Shown: positions 45,050 through 55,385 of the stretch, one piece after another | Numbering within the stretch: position 1 is the first letter of the stretch | How the letters are laid out: each line of letters opens with the position of its first letter | Origin: Albugo candida | Taxonomy: Eukaryota > Oomycota > Peronosporomycetes > Albuginales | Assembly (NCBI GenBank): GCA_040437565.1 | Contig: JBDOQK010000026.1 | Coordinates: 124,001-188,000, forward strand | Length of the DNA stretch: 64,000 bases | Direction of reading: 5' to 3' | Program-made: the position numbers and the translations under genes | The notes under the pieces: model-generated | Told to the model about the DNA's origin: nothing | What the model saw: only the letters and a program-made list of their open reading frames with translations | The model's database searches: none

Positions 45050-46549
45050 ATGCAAACTTTGACGTGTTATAATTCTTCGATTTTGGGTGCGTTGGGATGG
45101 ATCCACCGTCAGATTGAGAAAATACCCAAACATGGGGATTTATACATTCCTATCGATTCACAATTAAAGCGAGCCTATCAAATACTCATCCGGATGGAAA
45201 AACAGCAAATAACCCATACTTTAGCGCCAAAAGATCAAGAAATTGCTCAATGCGCCTATTTCAATTGCGTGCAACAATTCAAAACAGTCTTACTCCAGAT
45301 TCGTTCCTTATTAGACCGATATCGCGGCACTAAGACAAAAAATTACTTGCGTAGCGTTTTATGTCCAAGGAAAAAGCTTGAGGAAGAGACGGATGTGTTC
45401 CTTATCGAATTGAAAAAACTTTTTAAAAAAATAAGTATCGTGAATGAGTATTACCACGGTGAGGAATGCGTTCAATGTTCCTTCCGCAACGTTTACGGAG
45501 CACGTTTTTGCGGCTACTGTGACAAGCACCTAAATGAATTTCATCCACCAGAGCAAAATCAGATCGTTTCCATCGCTCAAGAAACCAATCTTACGAAGGA
45601 AAGTATTCAAGAATCTACAAGTCCAATCTTGTGGATGAGGACAAGACTCCAATTATTGCAAACATCCTTTCCTTCCGATCAAGGTCGATCGCGGTGGCCC
45701 ATACTCAAACAATTGCACTCTAGAATCCCTCATATGGCATTTGAGTTTGTAAAGGAGAATGGACTCTATATCTTCACAAAAATCATCCATCAGTTGGTGG
45801 ACGAAGATGCCATTTTCGCGCTAGAAATCTTACAATATATCATTTGTTCGAGCGATTACTGGATGGACGATCAAGTTTTGGTGGTACAAACGGTGATATG
45901 TATGTGTTTGGACCTCGGAATTCATCGTGAGAGAGCTCAAGAGCGGATTAAGGCCTTGGGAATGCTCCGCGCCGTTTTGGAAAGATGTGAGATCACCTTT
46001 CTCGTTTTCGAATCGATCATTCAAAATAATGGGGTTGATGCATTATTGCGTCTACTAAAGCATGAATGCGTCCAGGATGTGCGTCGTCAAGTATATGATA
46101 TTTTGTATCTAATGGCTTCCTTACCCTCGTCGATGAATCCAATCATTTCCGGAAAAGAGACGAAACATTTTGGAGTCATCGATGCAGAGCTTCCAGATGG
46201 AACATCATCTCTAAGTTTATTGCAGAAGCTACGAACTGGTGACGAGCAAGACAAGCTCGAAGCTTTAAGACTTCTCCAGCAGCATGCCCGTGCGATAGCG
46301 TACGATTTGATTGTTCTATACGCCGGAATCACGCAGCTACTCGATTGTATTCAATTAGAATCCGATAAGGTCCGAGTAAAAGCGGTGGCGGTTCTCCTCG
46401 CATTGAGTGGAAAAGACTCGTTTTACAGGGAAAAATTGCTCGCAGCCGATGCGATAGCTGTTGTACTGGATATGATCACGAGAAATGTGGCTCCTTCCAT
46501 GTATCGCGTGTGCCATGCTTTCGTACTTACGATGCTCAACATGTCCTGA
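45050..46549 (+). CDS. Armadillo/HEAT-like repeat protein with a Cys-rich insert
   Basis: About 499 residues from the ATG at 45050; the frame opens 6 bases earlier at a TTG. Residues 1-140 are all-helical (LGALGWIHRQIEKIPKHGD, then VLLQIRSLLDRYRGT) and loosely recall HeLo/MLKL-type helical bundles, but this is a weak impression. Residues near 145-160 hold CVQCSFRNVYGARFCGYC, a C-x2-C...C-x2-C pair that could bind one zinc. Residues about 215-499 are repeated amphipathic helices of armadillo type (for example KVRVKAVAVLLALSGKDSFY and DALLRLLKHECVQDVRRQVY). No specific function is recognised; a scaffold role is inference. It converges on the YVH1 gene, with 19 bases between stops. Confidence 0.6.
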   Translation: MQTLTCYNSSILGALGWIHRQIEKIPKHGDLYIPIDSQLKRAYQILIRMEKQQITHTLAPKDQEIAQCAYFNCVQQFKTVLLQIRSLLDRYRGTKTKNYLRSVLCPRKKLEEETDVFLIELKKLFKKISIVNEYYHGEECVQCSFRNVYGARFCGYCDKHLNEFHPPEQNQIVSIAQETNLTKESIQESTSPILWMRTRLQLLQTSFPSDQGRSRWPILKQLHSRIPHMAFEFVKENGLYIFTKIIHQLVDEDAIFALEILQYIICSSDYWMDDQVLVVQTVICMCLDLGIHRERAQERIKALGMLRAVLERCEITFLVFESIIQNNGVDALLRLLKHECVQDVRRQVYDILYLMASLPSSMNPIISGKETKHFGVIDAELPDGTSSLSLLQKLRTGDEQDKLEALRLLQQHARAIAYDLIVLYAGITQLLDCIQLESDKVRVKAVAVLLALSGKDSFYREKLLAADAIAVVLDMITRNVAPSMYRVCHAFVLTMLNMS

Positions 46550-46568
46550 CAATTATATGGTGTCAGTC

Positions 46569-48203
46569 TTAGGTTGGGCAAGATACATATTTTGGTGGTG
46601 TCAAGATCGACTCGGTTGACCCAAAATCGCGTGTCGAGTGCTCAACTTTGTCAATATCTAGGCAGCTCAGTTTGGAATTGAAAAGAATGAATCGTGGGAG
46701 CTTCTTCGTATCTATAGGCTGATTTTGTTTGTCTTCCTTCCATTTCCATCGTCCTATTGCCTCGTGACACGATGGACAATTAAGCTTGCCCGAGCTTGTC
46801 GAATCTACTTGGCAAAGGAGCCACGGAAGAGGTGCAATCTGTATGGATCCATCGCATTCAGCTGAAAACGGTTTGCCGTCCCGGAACGTTGCGTTCATCA
46901 GCATAGACTCAGCAGCGGAAAGCTCCGCCATTGTCCCTGAACACTGTGTATATTGGTTCCCTGTGTCACTAAATAAAGACATTTGTTCCTGCCATACCCG
47001 TTGATTTTTGGCCAGTGAAAGACGCAGATTGGGGTCGGGTTGAGATTTTTCCGCCTTTGGCTTGCAGCGTTCCCAAACAAGCTGGAGGCGTTTCGTTATT
47101 GATTGTGATGCAATTTGCTTTTTTTTCAAGATATGAGGTGTGGATATCACTTTCTCGGAGATAAATGGACTGAATGGATGGAGATTCTGTGAAGCGGATT
47201 TGTGTAGTTGCACCTTACTATGAACATTGGAATCATTTACAAAACCCGAGACTCGTAACCCACGGTCAGTATCGAGCGTTCGAAATACGTGCTTTTCCTT
47301 AACCGGGTTCGGAACTTTCTGCGAATTCTTCATGGCGGTGCGTAACTCTTCGGACGCAGTATTGACTACGGAACTCGAAGATACGAGCGGTGTATGACAT
47401 CCTCTGCATGTAAATAGTGTCGCCATAGACCGAAGTGCTGGTATAATGAGTGTGCTGTGTTTTGCGCTTTCTAATTGCGGTATACATAACTCAAAATGCG
47501 TTGGAACCTTTCCATCAATGCGACCGCTTTGGTCGAGAAAATGAGGACCTCTTGCCGTCGACGCCTTTCCTTTGAACTCCTTTATGCATGATGACCTCTT
47601 CGTGGCTTCAAGCTGGTGTTGTAGCATCACTTGATTAGCACGCATCGTATTTAACTTTGCAGCTTCCAAACATCGTAATTGATACTGAAATCCATCGTTT
47701 ATTGCAATGACATTTCGCATGAGTGACAACTTTTCCAAAGATTGTGAAAAACTCAGCTGAAAATCCGTCATCAAGAAAGCCATTAAAAGCGCAGGTGATC
47801 GAGATCTACCGCCGGTGCTATACAAACAGGCGGAAAAAAACGATGAGCATACTGTCAACGAATGAAAAGGGAAAGAAGATTTATCTTACCAGTGGACAAA
47901 AACATTTCCATTCGGATCGGACAGTGCTTGCCGCAAAAATTCCAAAGCAACCGGAAGACAACTTAGCAGGTGTGCATCCGACCGATCTCGTAGCTGTAAT
48001 GTGAGATATGTAAATTTACCCGGATATGCCGGTTTGTGTCCTGCCGCATTCAAAATATGTGTTATTTTACGGTTCTGTAATGCATCCAGATTGTAAGCGC
48101 CATGTATAGATCCTAGATAAACTCGATCGACAATTGCGACTGGCTCGCTATCTTGTACGATAGAGTCTTCCAGTCTCAAGGAAGGAAGCTTTTTCAGACT
48201 CAT
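46569..48203 (-). CDS. YVH1: Dual-specificity phosphatase, YVH1/DUSP12 family
   Basis: Exons 47890-48203 and 46569-47817, with a 72-base GT-AG intron, give 520 residues. The N-terminal phosphatase domain starts at VAIVDRVYLGSIHGAYNLDAL. The active-site loop is built across the intron: NVFVHCTGGRSRSPALLMAF, with the Cys-x5-Arg signature intact. The C-terminal zinc-binding domain of YVH1/DUSP12 is recognisable in FTCRGCHTPL and, near the end, GKLNCPSCHEAIGRWKWK. A Ser-rich linker of about 200 residues between them makes the protein longer than human DUSP12 (340). YVH1 helps release Mrt4 from pre-60S ribosomes in yeast, and the zinc domain is the part required. Without the splice the catalytic Cys would be lost. 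Confidence 0.85.
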
Positions 48204-48575
48204 TTAAGTACTCAAATTCAAAAGTGCCTGGACTCTCCTAGAACACGGACGTCGTATATTAATAGCGACATTTATTTAGAATCGGCAGTCTTATTCAGTT
48301 TGTTGAGACAATATGTGGTGAAGCTCAAATATTCCGAAGATTGGTAAAGTCGTATGTTAGCAAATATAAATCCATCAAAGTTGTAGCTATAAAGTAATAA
48401 ATTAAAAACTCCTCTTCTCGCGATAATGAGAGGATGGAACGTTTACAGTTCAGTGCTCCTCTATGATTGTGCCGTAGGTATGGCGATACCCTGATGAATC
48501 ATAAAGAGTACTATCCGCAGAATATTTAGCGCTGTCGTGCCTAACACATTACGTATGTAGCCCTCGGAGGAGCTC

Positions 48576-49808
48576 TCAGCATAGAACGTGACCCAACGTG
48601 ACGTTCAGGTAGGTCAGATGGTCCACGATGCTGTTGCAACCTAGCGGGAAGCATGCGTTTGAGCAAGTCTTGTCTTCACCATCAATAGGGCTACAGACAC
48701 GATGTGATTGGAAATATCTGTCATAAAAAACCTGCAAGAAAAAGAGGTTAGGACACGCCCTACCAGTATTGCAAAAAGTCGCAAACCTCGACAGCCGAAT
48801 GCCGAAAGTTCAAATAAGTTGGCGGTAAGTGCGGAACAATGTCATGGTTATGTGTCACTCTATACAAGTTCGGCACATTTTTTTGCATCAGTTCGGCAAA
48901 CGCGAAATTTCCTACCCTCGGCTGACCGAAAGTATAGACTGCTTGCACATTTAGAGCTCGTAGCACACTCAGCTCGANNNNNNNNNNNNNNNNNNNNNNN
49001 NNNNNNNNNNNNNNNNNNNNNNNNNNNNNNNNNNNNNNNNNNNNNNNNNNNNNNNNNNNNNNNNNNNNNNNNNNNNNTTATGTGTCACTCTATACAAGTT
49101 CGGCACATTTTTTTGCATCAGTTCGGCAAACGCGAAATTTCCTACCCTCGGCTGACCGAAAGTATAGACTGCTTGCACATTTAGAGCTCGTAGCACACTC
49201 AGCTCGAATGCACAAATCAAGGCAACTGCACCACCCATGGAATGCCCGGTCACCAATATTATCGCTTCTTTGTGCTCTTTACGAATGTCTTGGACACTTG
49301 CCACAACTTGCTTTGCAACTTCTTGATACAATCGGTAGAAACCTTCATGAACAAGTACATTGGGAAGATTCTTGTACTCTTTTTTCTGCACAAATGTAAA
49401 ATCATCAATCCAATTTTGTATGTCAATGCTTCCACGGTAGGAAATAATGATTGCGTCATGATGTGATGAGTATCCAACAATTCCCTGAAAGTCGTTTTTT
49501 GGATCGACAACAACTTTTCTGCTTTGTAGTGGCGCTACGAGAAAACATGGTAAGCAATTCCACTGCAAAATCGTTGATGCTGAGCAGTATGAGGCTGAGG
49601 TGATACGAGCCAGGTAGAATGCAAGACTTTCATTGTAGCGATCAGTTGTTGTTTGCCTCCAATCAATTTTCGCCGCACTTTCATCTCCAAACGAGTACCA
49701 AACGCTAGGTGACTCTTCATTGTTTACCGGCGAAATTTTAAAGCAATGAGCTTGTAGAGAAATCAGCAATAAAGCATGCGATACGAAGAATGCAAAATGC
49801 GAGAACAT
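48576..49808 (-). CDS. Secreted class 3 lipase, copy 1
   Basis: After collapsing the false gap (48978-49077, 130-base overlap), two exons remain. The main exon runs from the ATG at 49808 down to 48787, and the last exon is 48576-48731, with a 55-base GT-AG intron. The product is 315 residues with signal peptide MFSHFAFFVSHALLLISLQA. It is a fungal-type class 3 (Rhizomucor-like) lipase. The core is AIIISYRGSIDIQNWIDDF, the nucleophile is VTGHSMGGAVALICA (about residue 190), the Asp is in THNHDIVPHLPP, and the last exon brings the His in CNSIVDHLTYLN next to CSNACFPLGC. All three catalytic residues are therefore present. Earlier reading of the main exon alone would stop before the His. It is probably exported to digest lipids. 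Confidence 0.85.
48978..49077. other. Assembly gap with overlapping ends
   Basis: One hundred Ns. Bases 48848-48977 recur at 49078-49207 (130 bases) inside class 3 lipase copy 1. Confidence 0.9.
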
Positions 49809-49845
49809 TATTGACGAAAAACCGACAAAACTGCCGACTAGAAAT

Positions 49846-50001
49846 ACGATACTATACTATCCTATCCTATCCTNNNNNNNNNNNNNNNNNNNNNNNNNNN
49901 NNNNNNNNNNNNNNNNNNNNNNNNNNNNNNNNNNNNNNNNNNNNNNNNNNNNNNNNNNNNNNNNNNNNNNNNNACGATACTATACTATCCTATCCTATCC
50001 T
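49846..50001. repeat. CCTAT-type microsatellite split by an assembly gap
   Basis: A short run of tatcctatcctatcct units on both sides of Ns at 49874-49973. The 28 bases before the gap are repeated after it, so the array is probably a single short tract that broke the assembly. Confidence 0.7.
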
Positions 50002-50474
50002 ATAACTCCGCTATATGTAGCTACGCTCGACTCATTATATCATTGACTCATTTTTGACTTATACTATCTATGCTCGGCACTAGCGTGTACTCGGGGATAA
50101 AATTTCTTCCGCCGCAATTGGCGCAATCGTAGTCTACATTTATGTAAGCAAAAAATCACCTCGTAGCAACTTTATCGAGCGTATCAACCAAAAGACATGA
50201 AATTTCTCAGCATTTCTGGGAATGTTTGAATGGTTGAGCCTTAGTGCTACAGTGAGCCGAGGCTTGACCAAATCGACTTTATTCCACGTGCAGCTTGAAC
50301 AATACAAAGGTGGGCTGATTTGTTTATCATCTTTTACAGACAGGCATATCCGTGTCTCATCTGATAACTTTTCTAATAAGGGCATGAACTTTTTGATTTT
50401 CGCTCCTCGGGCCATCCGAAGAAGAACAAGAAGGCAAATATCGATAAACGATAGCTTTTGTTTTCTTCTGAAGT

Positions 50475-51247
50475 TCATTTATCTCTGATGTAGCTCAGAA
50501 AGAAGTTTTTCGGATATGCCTCATCTAAATTTTTATGCAAGCTTTTGATTATTGCAGCGTGTCTTTTTAGCAGCGGAAAGACGTCAAGATCGGGATGCGC
50601 ACCAGCGACATAGCCATGATAGAAATCATCAAAGTGCGCGAAAATGTGCAACGTACTGCCCCTTTTGAGGTTGAGGGTGGGCCCGAACACGTGTTTAAAG
50701 TAATTCAAACCCAGCATTGACTTCCGCTCAACGACGCCATCGTTTCCTTGGTAATGCGGTAATGGCGTATCTGATGAATCGATGCCGTTATTTGTCCAAT
50801 CGTTAATCACTTTCTGAGATGCAGTGAGAATTCCATTGAATAAACATGTCAAAGATTGAGCCATGTTCTCAGGCTTCCTTTCATGCCCAGTTGTGTATGC
50901 AAAAAGAAGACTAGTATCGACATTTCTGACCCAATTGTTCTCTTCTGTGGCACCGTAAGTTGTCAAGGAGTAGCTTGCACTATCTACANNNNNNNNNNNN
51001 NNNNNNNNNNNNNNNNNNNNNNNNNNNNNNNNNNNNNNNNNNNNNNNNNNNNNNNNNNNNNNNNNNNNNNNNNNNNNNNNNNNNNNNNCCAGTAGATGTA
51101 GCTAGCAGAAAATTTACGCCCCCATCCTCCGAAGCCATGCACGAGTACAATTGGAGTCTGGATAGACCAACGTCTATTATTCTTTAAAACAACCAGCGCG
51201 TGATGGTCACAAAGGATGATGCATACGATCACTAACTCACACAACAT
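50475..51247 (-). CDS. Secreted lipase C, bacterial family I.5 type, centre in a gap
   Basis: The N-terminal part (from the ATG at 51247: MLCELVIVCIILCDHHALVV signal peptide, then TPIVLVHGFGGWGRKF and YIYW) and the C-terminal part (SYSLTTYGATEENN, AYTTGHERKPENMAQS, CQ-like GNDGVVERKSMLGL with the Asp, and HFDDFYHGYVAGAHPD with the His) match lipase D closely. The gap at 50989-51088 has no repeated edges. By comparison with lipase D it hides roughly 200 residues, including the nucleophile Ser and the zinc-ligand region. Whether the gene is intact cannot be judged. I chose the ATG that aligns with the start of lipase D; the frame upstream begins only at a GTG. Confidence 0.75.
50989..51088. other. 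Assembly gap, true missing sequence
   Basis: One hundred Ns without overlapping edges. Comparison with lipase D suggests about 600 bases of coding sequence are missing. Confidence 0.8.
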
Positions 51248-52265
51248 TGTTGTAGACGAAAAGCTCACTGTCGGGAAAAAAGCAATATGGTACGAGCGAC
51301 CATGCTCACTGGTTTATTTGTTGACTTGATTTGGAGATGTGCGCAAATGCATCAATCACCGTGCCCCTTTTGTCGAAAGATGAAGTATGTGTATTGCGCA
51401 CCTGCAGAATAATTTGTGGTCAAGTATCGCTGGGCGACTGTTGTGCTTGAGTTTGTGGCAAGAAAGTGTCGTTGTTTGAACAGCCTTTCAGTACCTCGAT
51501 GCTCGTNNNNNNNNNNNNNNNNNNNNNNNNNNNNNNNNNNNNNNNNNNNNNNNNNNNNNNNNNNNNNNNNNNNNNNNNNNNNNNNNNNNNNNNNNNNNNN
51601 NNNNNNACCGTGCCCCTTTTGTCGAAAGATGAAGTATGTGTATTGCGCACCTGCAGAATAATTTGTGGTCAAGTATCGCTGGGCGACTGTTGTGCTTGAG
51701 TTTGTGGCAAGAAAGTGTCGTTGTTTGAACAGCCTTTCAGTACCTCGATGCTCGTTAATGATAGTGGTTTCGAGATTGTACTCTCGCGTGTTGATTTGCT
51801 GACACAACCATGATGAGTACCTTTCCTTCGTGCCCACTTTCAAATGAATATCACTGTTTCTTAGCATGGCAATCACTTCAGAGTCTCATGCTCCCATTTC
51901 CGAACGCGCTATCGCATCTCTGATACTGCTAGCAACGAATCGCTTGTCACATGGTCATCGTACTGCCCTCGAGACATGGTCATCGTACTGCCCTCAAGAT
52001 GTCGCATATCTACCGTATACATGAAGTTTTGGTCTGAAATAATAAGCTTGATTGAATTGAACGCCCATATATTTACGGTAAATCAAAATTATAGAAAGGC
52101 TATTGAAGCGTGAACACCTTACCACAACACCAGTACAAGAACTGCACACGAATCGACAACCATAAATTATCGTGCACGTGCGCATAATACACATGTATCT
52201 GGAAAAAGTGCGCACGTTCGGATAAAATTAGTCGCACTTCAACAAAGGCACGATGCACTGTACTT
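51248..52265. other. Upstream non-coding region of lipase C with a false gap
   Basis: Homologous to the region upstream of lipase D (55386-55970). Bases 51359-51506 recur at 51607-51754 around the gap at 51507-51606. A 91-codon frame remaining after collapse is not conserved as coding in the parallel region, so I do not call it. Confidence 0.5.
51507..51606. other. Assembly gap with overlapping ends
   Basis: One hundred Ns with a 148-base overlap (51359-51506 and 51607-51754). Confidence 0.9.
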
Positions 52266-52480
52266 TGCATTGTGTGCTTATGAGCAACTAATTCCATGTG
52301 CGGAGCGTGGTTGTAGGACTATAGGTGCTACCATAATGAGTCATCGAATAAGCATGTCGTAATCTATGACACGATACGAGGTTTCAGGAATTGACCTTAC
52401 TAAAGTCATACATCGTTGCAGGGATCTGCTCAATTTCTTGAACAAGCGTGACTTGCAATTCCCTCTGGTTATAACTGAGA
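52266..52480 (-). pseudogene. Duplicated 3' fragment of ATG101
   Basis: The sequence matches the ATG101 exon 2 end and the downstream flank at about 55970-56195. The translated piece SYNQRELQVTLVQEIEQIPATMYDF corresponds to SYNQTGSQVQNCLLQIITLVQKIEQIPVTMYDF of ATG101, with a short deletion. The fragment has no 5' exon. It abuts the class 3 lipase copy 2 at about 52480, marking the tandem-duplication junction. Confidence 0.7.
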
Positions 52481-53500
52481 ATATCTGTCATAAACACCTG
52501 CAACAAAAAGATGTTAGGACACGCCCTATCAGTATTGCAAAAAGTCGCGAACCTCGACAGCCGAATGCCGATAGTTCAAATAAGTTGGCGGTAAGTGCGG
52601 AACAATGTCATGGTTATGTGTCACTCTAAACAAGTTCGGCACATTTTTTTGCATCAGTTCGGCAAACGCGAAATTTCCTGCCCTCGGGTGACCGAAAGTA
52701 TAGACTGCTTGCACATATAAAGCTCGTAACATACTCAGCTCGATTGCACAAATCAAGGCAACTGCGCCGCCCATGGAATGCCCGCTCACCAAAATCATCG
52801 CTACTTCGTGCTCTTTACGAATGTCTTGGACACTTGCCACAACTTGCTTTGCAACTTCTTGATACAATCGGTANNNNNNNNNNNNNNNNNNNNNNNNNNN
52901 NNNNNNNNNNNNNNNNNNNNNNNNNNNNNNNNNNNNNNNNNNNNNNNNNNNNNNNNNNNNNNNNNNNNNNNNNACTCAGCTCGATTGCACAAATCAAGGC
53001 AACTGCGCCGCCCATGGAATGCCCGCTCACCAAAATCATCGCTACTTCGTGCTCTTTACGAATGTCTTGGACACTTGCCACAACTTGCTTTGCAACTTCT
53101 TGATACAATCGGTAAAAAACTTCATGAACAAGTGCATTGGGAAGATTCTTGTACTCTTTTTTCTGCACAAATGTAAAATCATCAATCCAATTTTGTATGT
53201 CAATGCTTCCACGGTAGGAAATAATGTTTGCGTCATGATGTGATGAGTATCTAACAATTCCCTGAAAGTCGTTTTTTGGATCGACAACAACTTTTCTGCT
53301 TTGAAGTGGCGCTACGAGAAAACACGGTAAGCAATTTCACAGCAAACTCGTGATGCTGAGCAGTATGAGGTTGAGGTGATGCGAGCCAGGTAGAATCCAA
53401 GACATTCAGTGTAGCGTTAAGATGCTGTCTGATTCCAATCACTTCTCTCATCTCCAATCGGATACCACACCCTAACTGACTGCCCAATGTTTACCGGTGA
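52384..53500 (-). pseudogene. Class 3 lipase copy 2, pseudogene with ATG101-derived tail
   Basis: The central part still reads as a class 3 lipase (LVSGHSMGGAVALICAIELS, VYTFGHPRAGNFAFAEL, THNHDIVPHLPP). The 5' part, aligned with copy 1, is frameshifted and has an in-frame stop after a DWNQTAS segment, so no full-length protein can be made. At the 3' end, the last exon (52384-52497) keeps only about six codons of lipase (VFMTDI) and then runs into ATG101 exon 2 sequence, ending in TMYDFSKVNS. The catalytic His segment of copy 1 (DHLTY) is therefore gone. The gap at 52874-52973 has 141-base overlapping edges. Confidence 0.75.
52874..52973. other. Assembly gap with overlapping ends
   Basis: One hundred Ns with a 141-base overlap (52733-52873 and 52974-53114). 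Confidence 0.9.
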
Positions 53501-53975
53501 TTTTCCAAAGCAATTAGCTCGCATTGCGAGAACATAAACGTATGGCATTTCTATGACGAAAGCGATCGAACTGGCGATTAAAGCGTCCTGTACTACACTA
53601 TATCATAGCATAGCTCCGTTAGGTTAAACACGTGTTGAGATGAGCCACTTCAAACTTATGACTATCAATCTGATCATTTCGTACACAGACTTTTATGGTG
53701 GAATTTTGCGCGTATCAAGGACAAAATCCTGCCCGCTGTCAGCGTGTTCTGGTGTATGTCTAGTTTAGGTTCAGCCCTAATGCTACGGCGATCCAAGGCT
53801 CGATCAGATCGGCTATAAATCAAGATGAAGTAATTAAGCAACAGCCTTAGCTGATTCTCCTGTTAGTCTTCACTTTTTAAACCTCGTTCTGCTGCTCAGG
53901 GATTTCTCTAAAGATGAAATCTTGACTTCTACTTTTCCCTGGTATGTACATCCTGTCATTTGATGACTTTCCTGA
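53501..53975. other. Spacer between class 3 lipase copy 2 and lipase D
   Basis: No gene seen. It parallels the spacer at 49809-50474 between class 3 lipase copy 1 and lipase C. Confidence 0.45.
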
Positions 53976-55385
53976 TCAGCGCACGGAGTTTTCGGATTCC
54001 GCTGCCCGGTCATCCGAGCTAGAATGAGAAGGGAAATATCGATGAACGATACTTCCTGATTTCTTCTGAAGTTCGTTTATGTCACGATCAAGGTATTTAA
54101 GGTGTTTTTTTGATAGCGTCTCACCTAAATCATTATTCAGGCTTCTGAGTATTGCGGCATGTCTTCTTAGCAACGGAAGGACGTCAAGTTCAGGATGCCC
54201 ACCCATGATATAGCCATGATAAAAATTATCAAAGTGAGCAAAGATATGCAAGGTCCCACCTCGGCTGAGGTCGAGGGTGGGCCCGAACACGCGTTTGTAT
54301 ATTTCCAGGCCCAACATTGACTTCTTTTCAACAACGCCATCATTTCCTTGGCATGGCAATAATGTCGTCGTGTCTGATTGATCGATGCCGTGATTCGTGG
54401 ACTTCTTCAAACCATTAATCAACTTCTGAGACACAGTGAGTACTTCGTTACGTAAACATGTCAAAGAGTGAGCCATGTTCTCAGCCTCCCTTTCATGCCC
54501 AGTTGTGTATGCAAAATGGAGAATCGTATCGACATTTTTGACCCAATTGTTCTCTTCTTTGGCACCCGTAGTTGTCAAAGAGTAGCTTGCAGTATCTGGA
54601 AAAGGTGCTTTCAATGAGATAATATTCACAACACCCTGCAAGAAACGTATAACGCTATATTTCAAGCCTTCCCACGCATCGATACTCCACTGGTCCATAT
54701 GTGTATCTAAAGGATGGCCAGTGAAGGGGGAGAGAAGTTCGCCAAATTTTAAAGCGGGATATGCGATAAATTGAAGAAGTTGCAATTTATCTGCAAGTAT
54801 GAGTCCAGTGAGTGGACTCTCCAAAAAGGTTATTGAATCAATCCAATCTTTTCCCCCAGAATAAAATGGATGCGATTTATCGACCATTGCTTCCATCGGT
54901 GTACTCTTGACACCGTGATATAAAAGGTGAGCTAGCATTCGAATGGTTGGACCGCCCATACTGTGACCAATAAAGTGTACTTTGTTGACCTTCCCGTTGA
55001 TTGTTTCTCCCCATTCTTTAAAAAGCCCTTCTTCGTGTTGCCGTCCATCTTGTTTGTGTTTGTGTTTGTTTGCGTGACCCCTTCCATAATCAACTCGACC
55101 TCCTTTCACTACCGCAAACAGTTCACACGCTCGGTCCCAGTTGCTAGAGAACGGACCAATTTCTGCACTCAAAACTCTAAATCCTTCTTCTTTAAGTTTT
55201 TGCGCATAATCACCATGATGTCTCCCCCAGTAGGGATTATTCGGAAAAAATTCACGTCTCCACCCTCCAAAGCCATGAACCAGTACGATTGGGGTTTGGA
55301 CAGATAAGCGTTCTTCTCTTGAAAGAACAGCCAGGGCCGGATGAATACAAAGGATGACCCATACGATCAGGATCGCACACGGCAT
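53976..55385 (-). CDS. Secreted lipase D, bacterial family I.5 type
   Basis: 469 residues from the ATG at 55385, which begins a clean signal peptide (MPCAILIVWVILCIHPALA); the frame upstream opens only at a GTG. Family I.5 landmarks are TPIVLVHGFGGWRREFFP, YWGRHHGDYAQKL, GPFSSNWDRACELFAVVKGG, VDYGRGHANKHKH (zinc His pair), HFIGHSMGGPTIRML (nucleophile), LESPLTG, HMDQWSIDA, GNDGVVEKKSM (Asp) and NFYHGYIMGGHPE (His). It is more like lipase C than like A or B, so C and D form a recent pair and A and B an older one. Triacylglycerol hydrolysis outside the cell is expected from the family. Confidence 0.88.
   Translation of the reverse strand: MPCAILIVWVILCIHPALAVLSREERLSVQTPIVLVHGFGGWRREFFPNNPYWGRHHGDYAQKLKEEGFRVLSAEIGPFSSNWDRACELFAVVKGGRVDYGRGHANKHKHKQDGRQHEEGLFKEWGETINGKVNKVHFIGHSMGGPTIRMLAHLLYHGVKSTPMEAMVDKSHPFYSGGKDWIDSITFLESPLTGLILADKLQLLQFIAYPALKFGELLSPFTGHPLDTHMDQWSIDAWEGLKYSVIRFLQGVVNIISLKAPFPDTASYSLTTTGAKEENNWVKNVDTILHFAYTTGHEREAENMAHSLTCLRNEVLTVSQKLINGLKKSTNHGIDQSDTTTLLPCQGNDGVVEKKSMLGLEIYKRVFGPTLDLSRGGTLHIFAHFDNFYHGYIMGGHPELDVLPLLRRHAAILRSLNNDLGETLSKKHLKYLDRDINELQKKSGSIVHRYFPSHSSSDDRAAESENSVR

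Larger units (their letters stand above)
48732..52480 (-). repeat. Tandem duplication, unit 1 (class 3 lipase - lipase C - ATG101 end)
   Basis: This block parallels 52481-56213 in gene order and orientation: most of a class 3 lipase, an I.5 lipase, its upstream non-coding DNA and the 3' end of ATG101. Identity remains visible even in the non-coding parts (compare 52130-52330 with 55800-56010). The boundary with unit 2 lies near 52480. Confidence 0.7.

Noticed and set aside
49846-50001. CCTAT repeats considered as a CRISPR-like or satellite array
   Set aside because: The tract is a few units of a pentanucleotide without spacers, repeated by a gap overlap.
51352-51876. 174-codon minus-strand frame with an internal repeat
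   Set aside because: The repeat is a contig overlap, and the parallel region upstream of lipase D does not preserve the frame.
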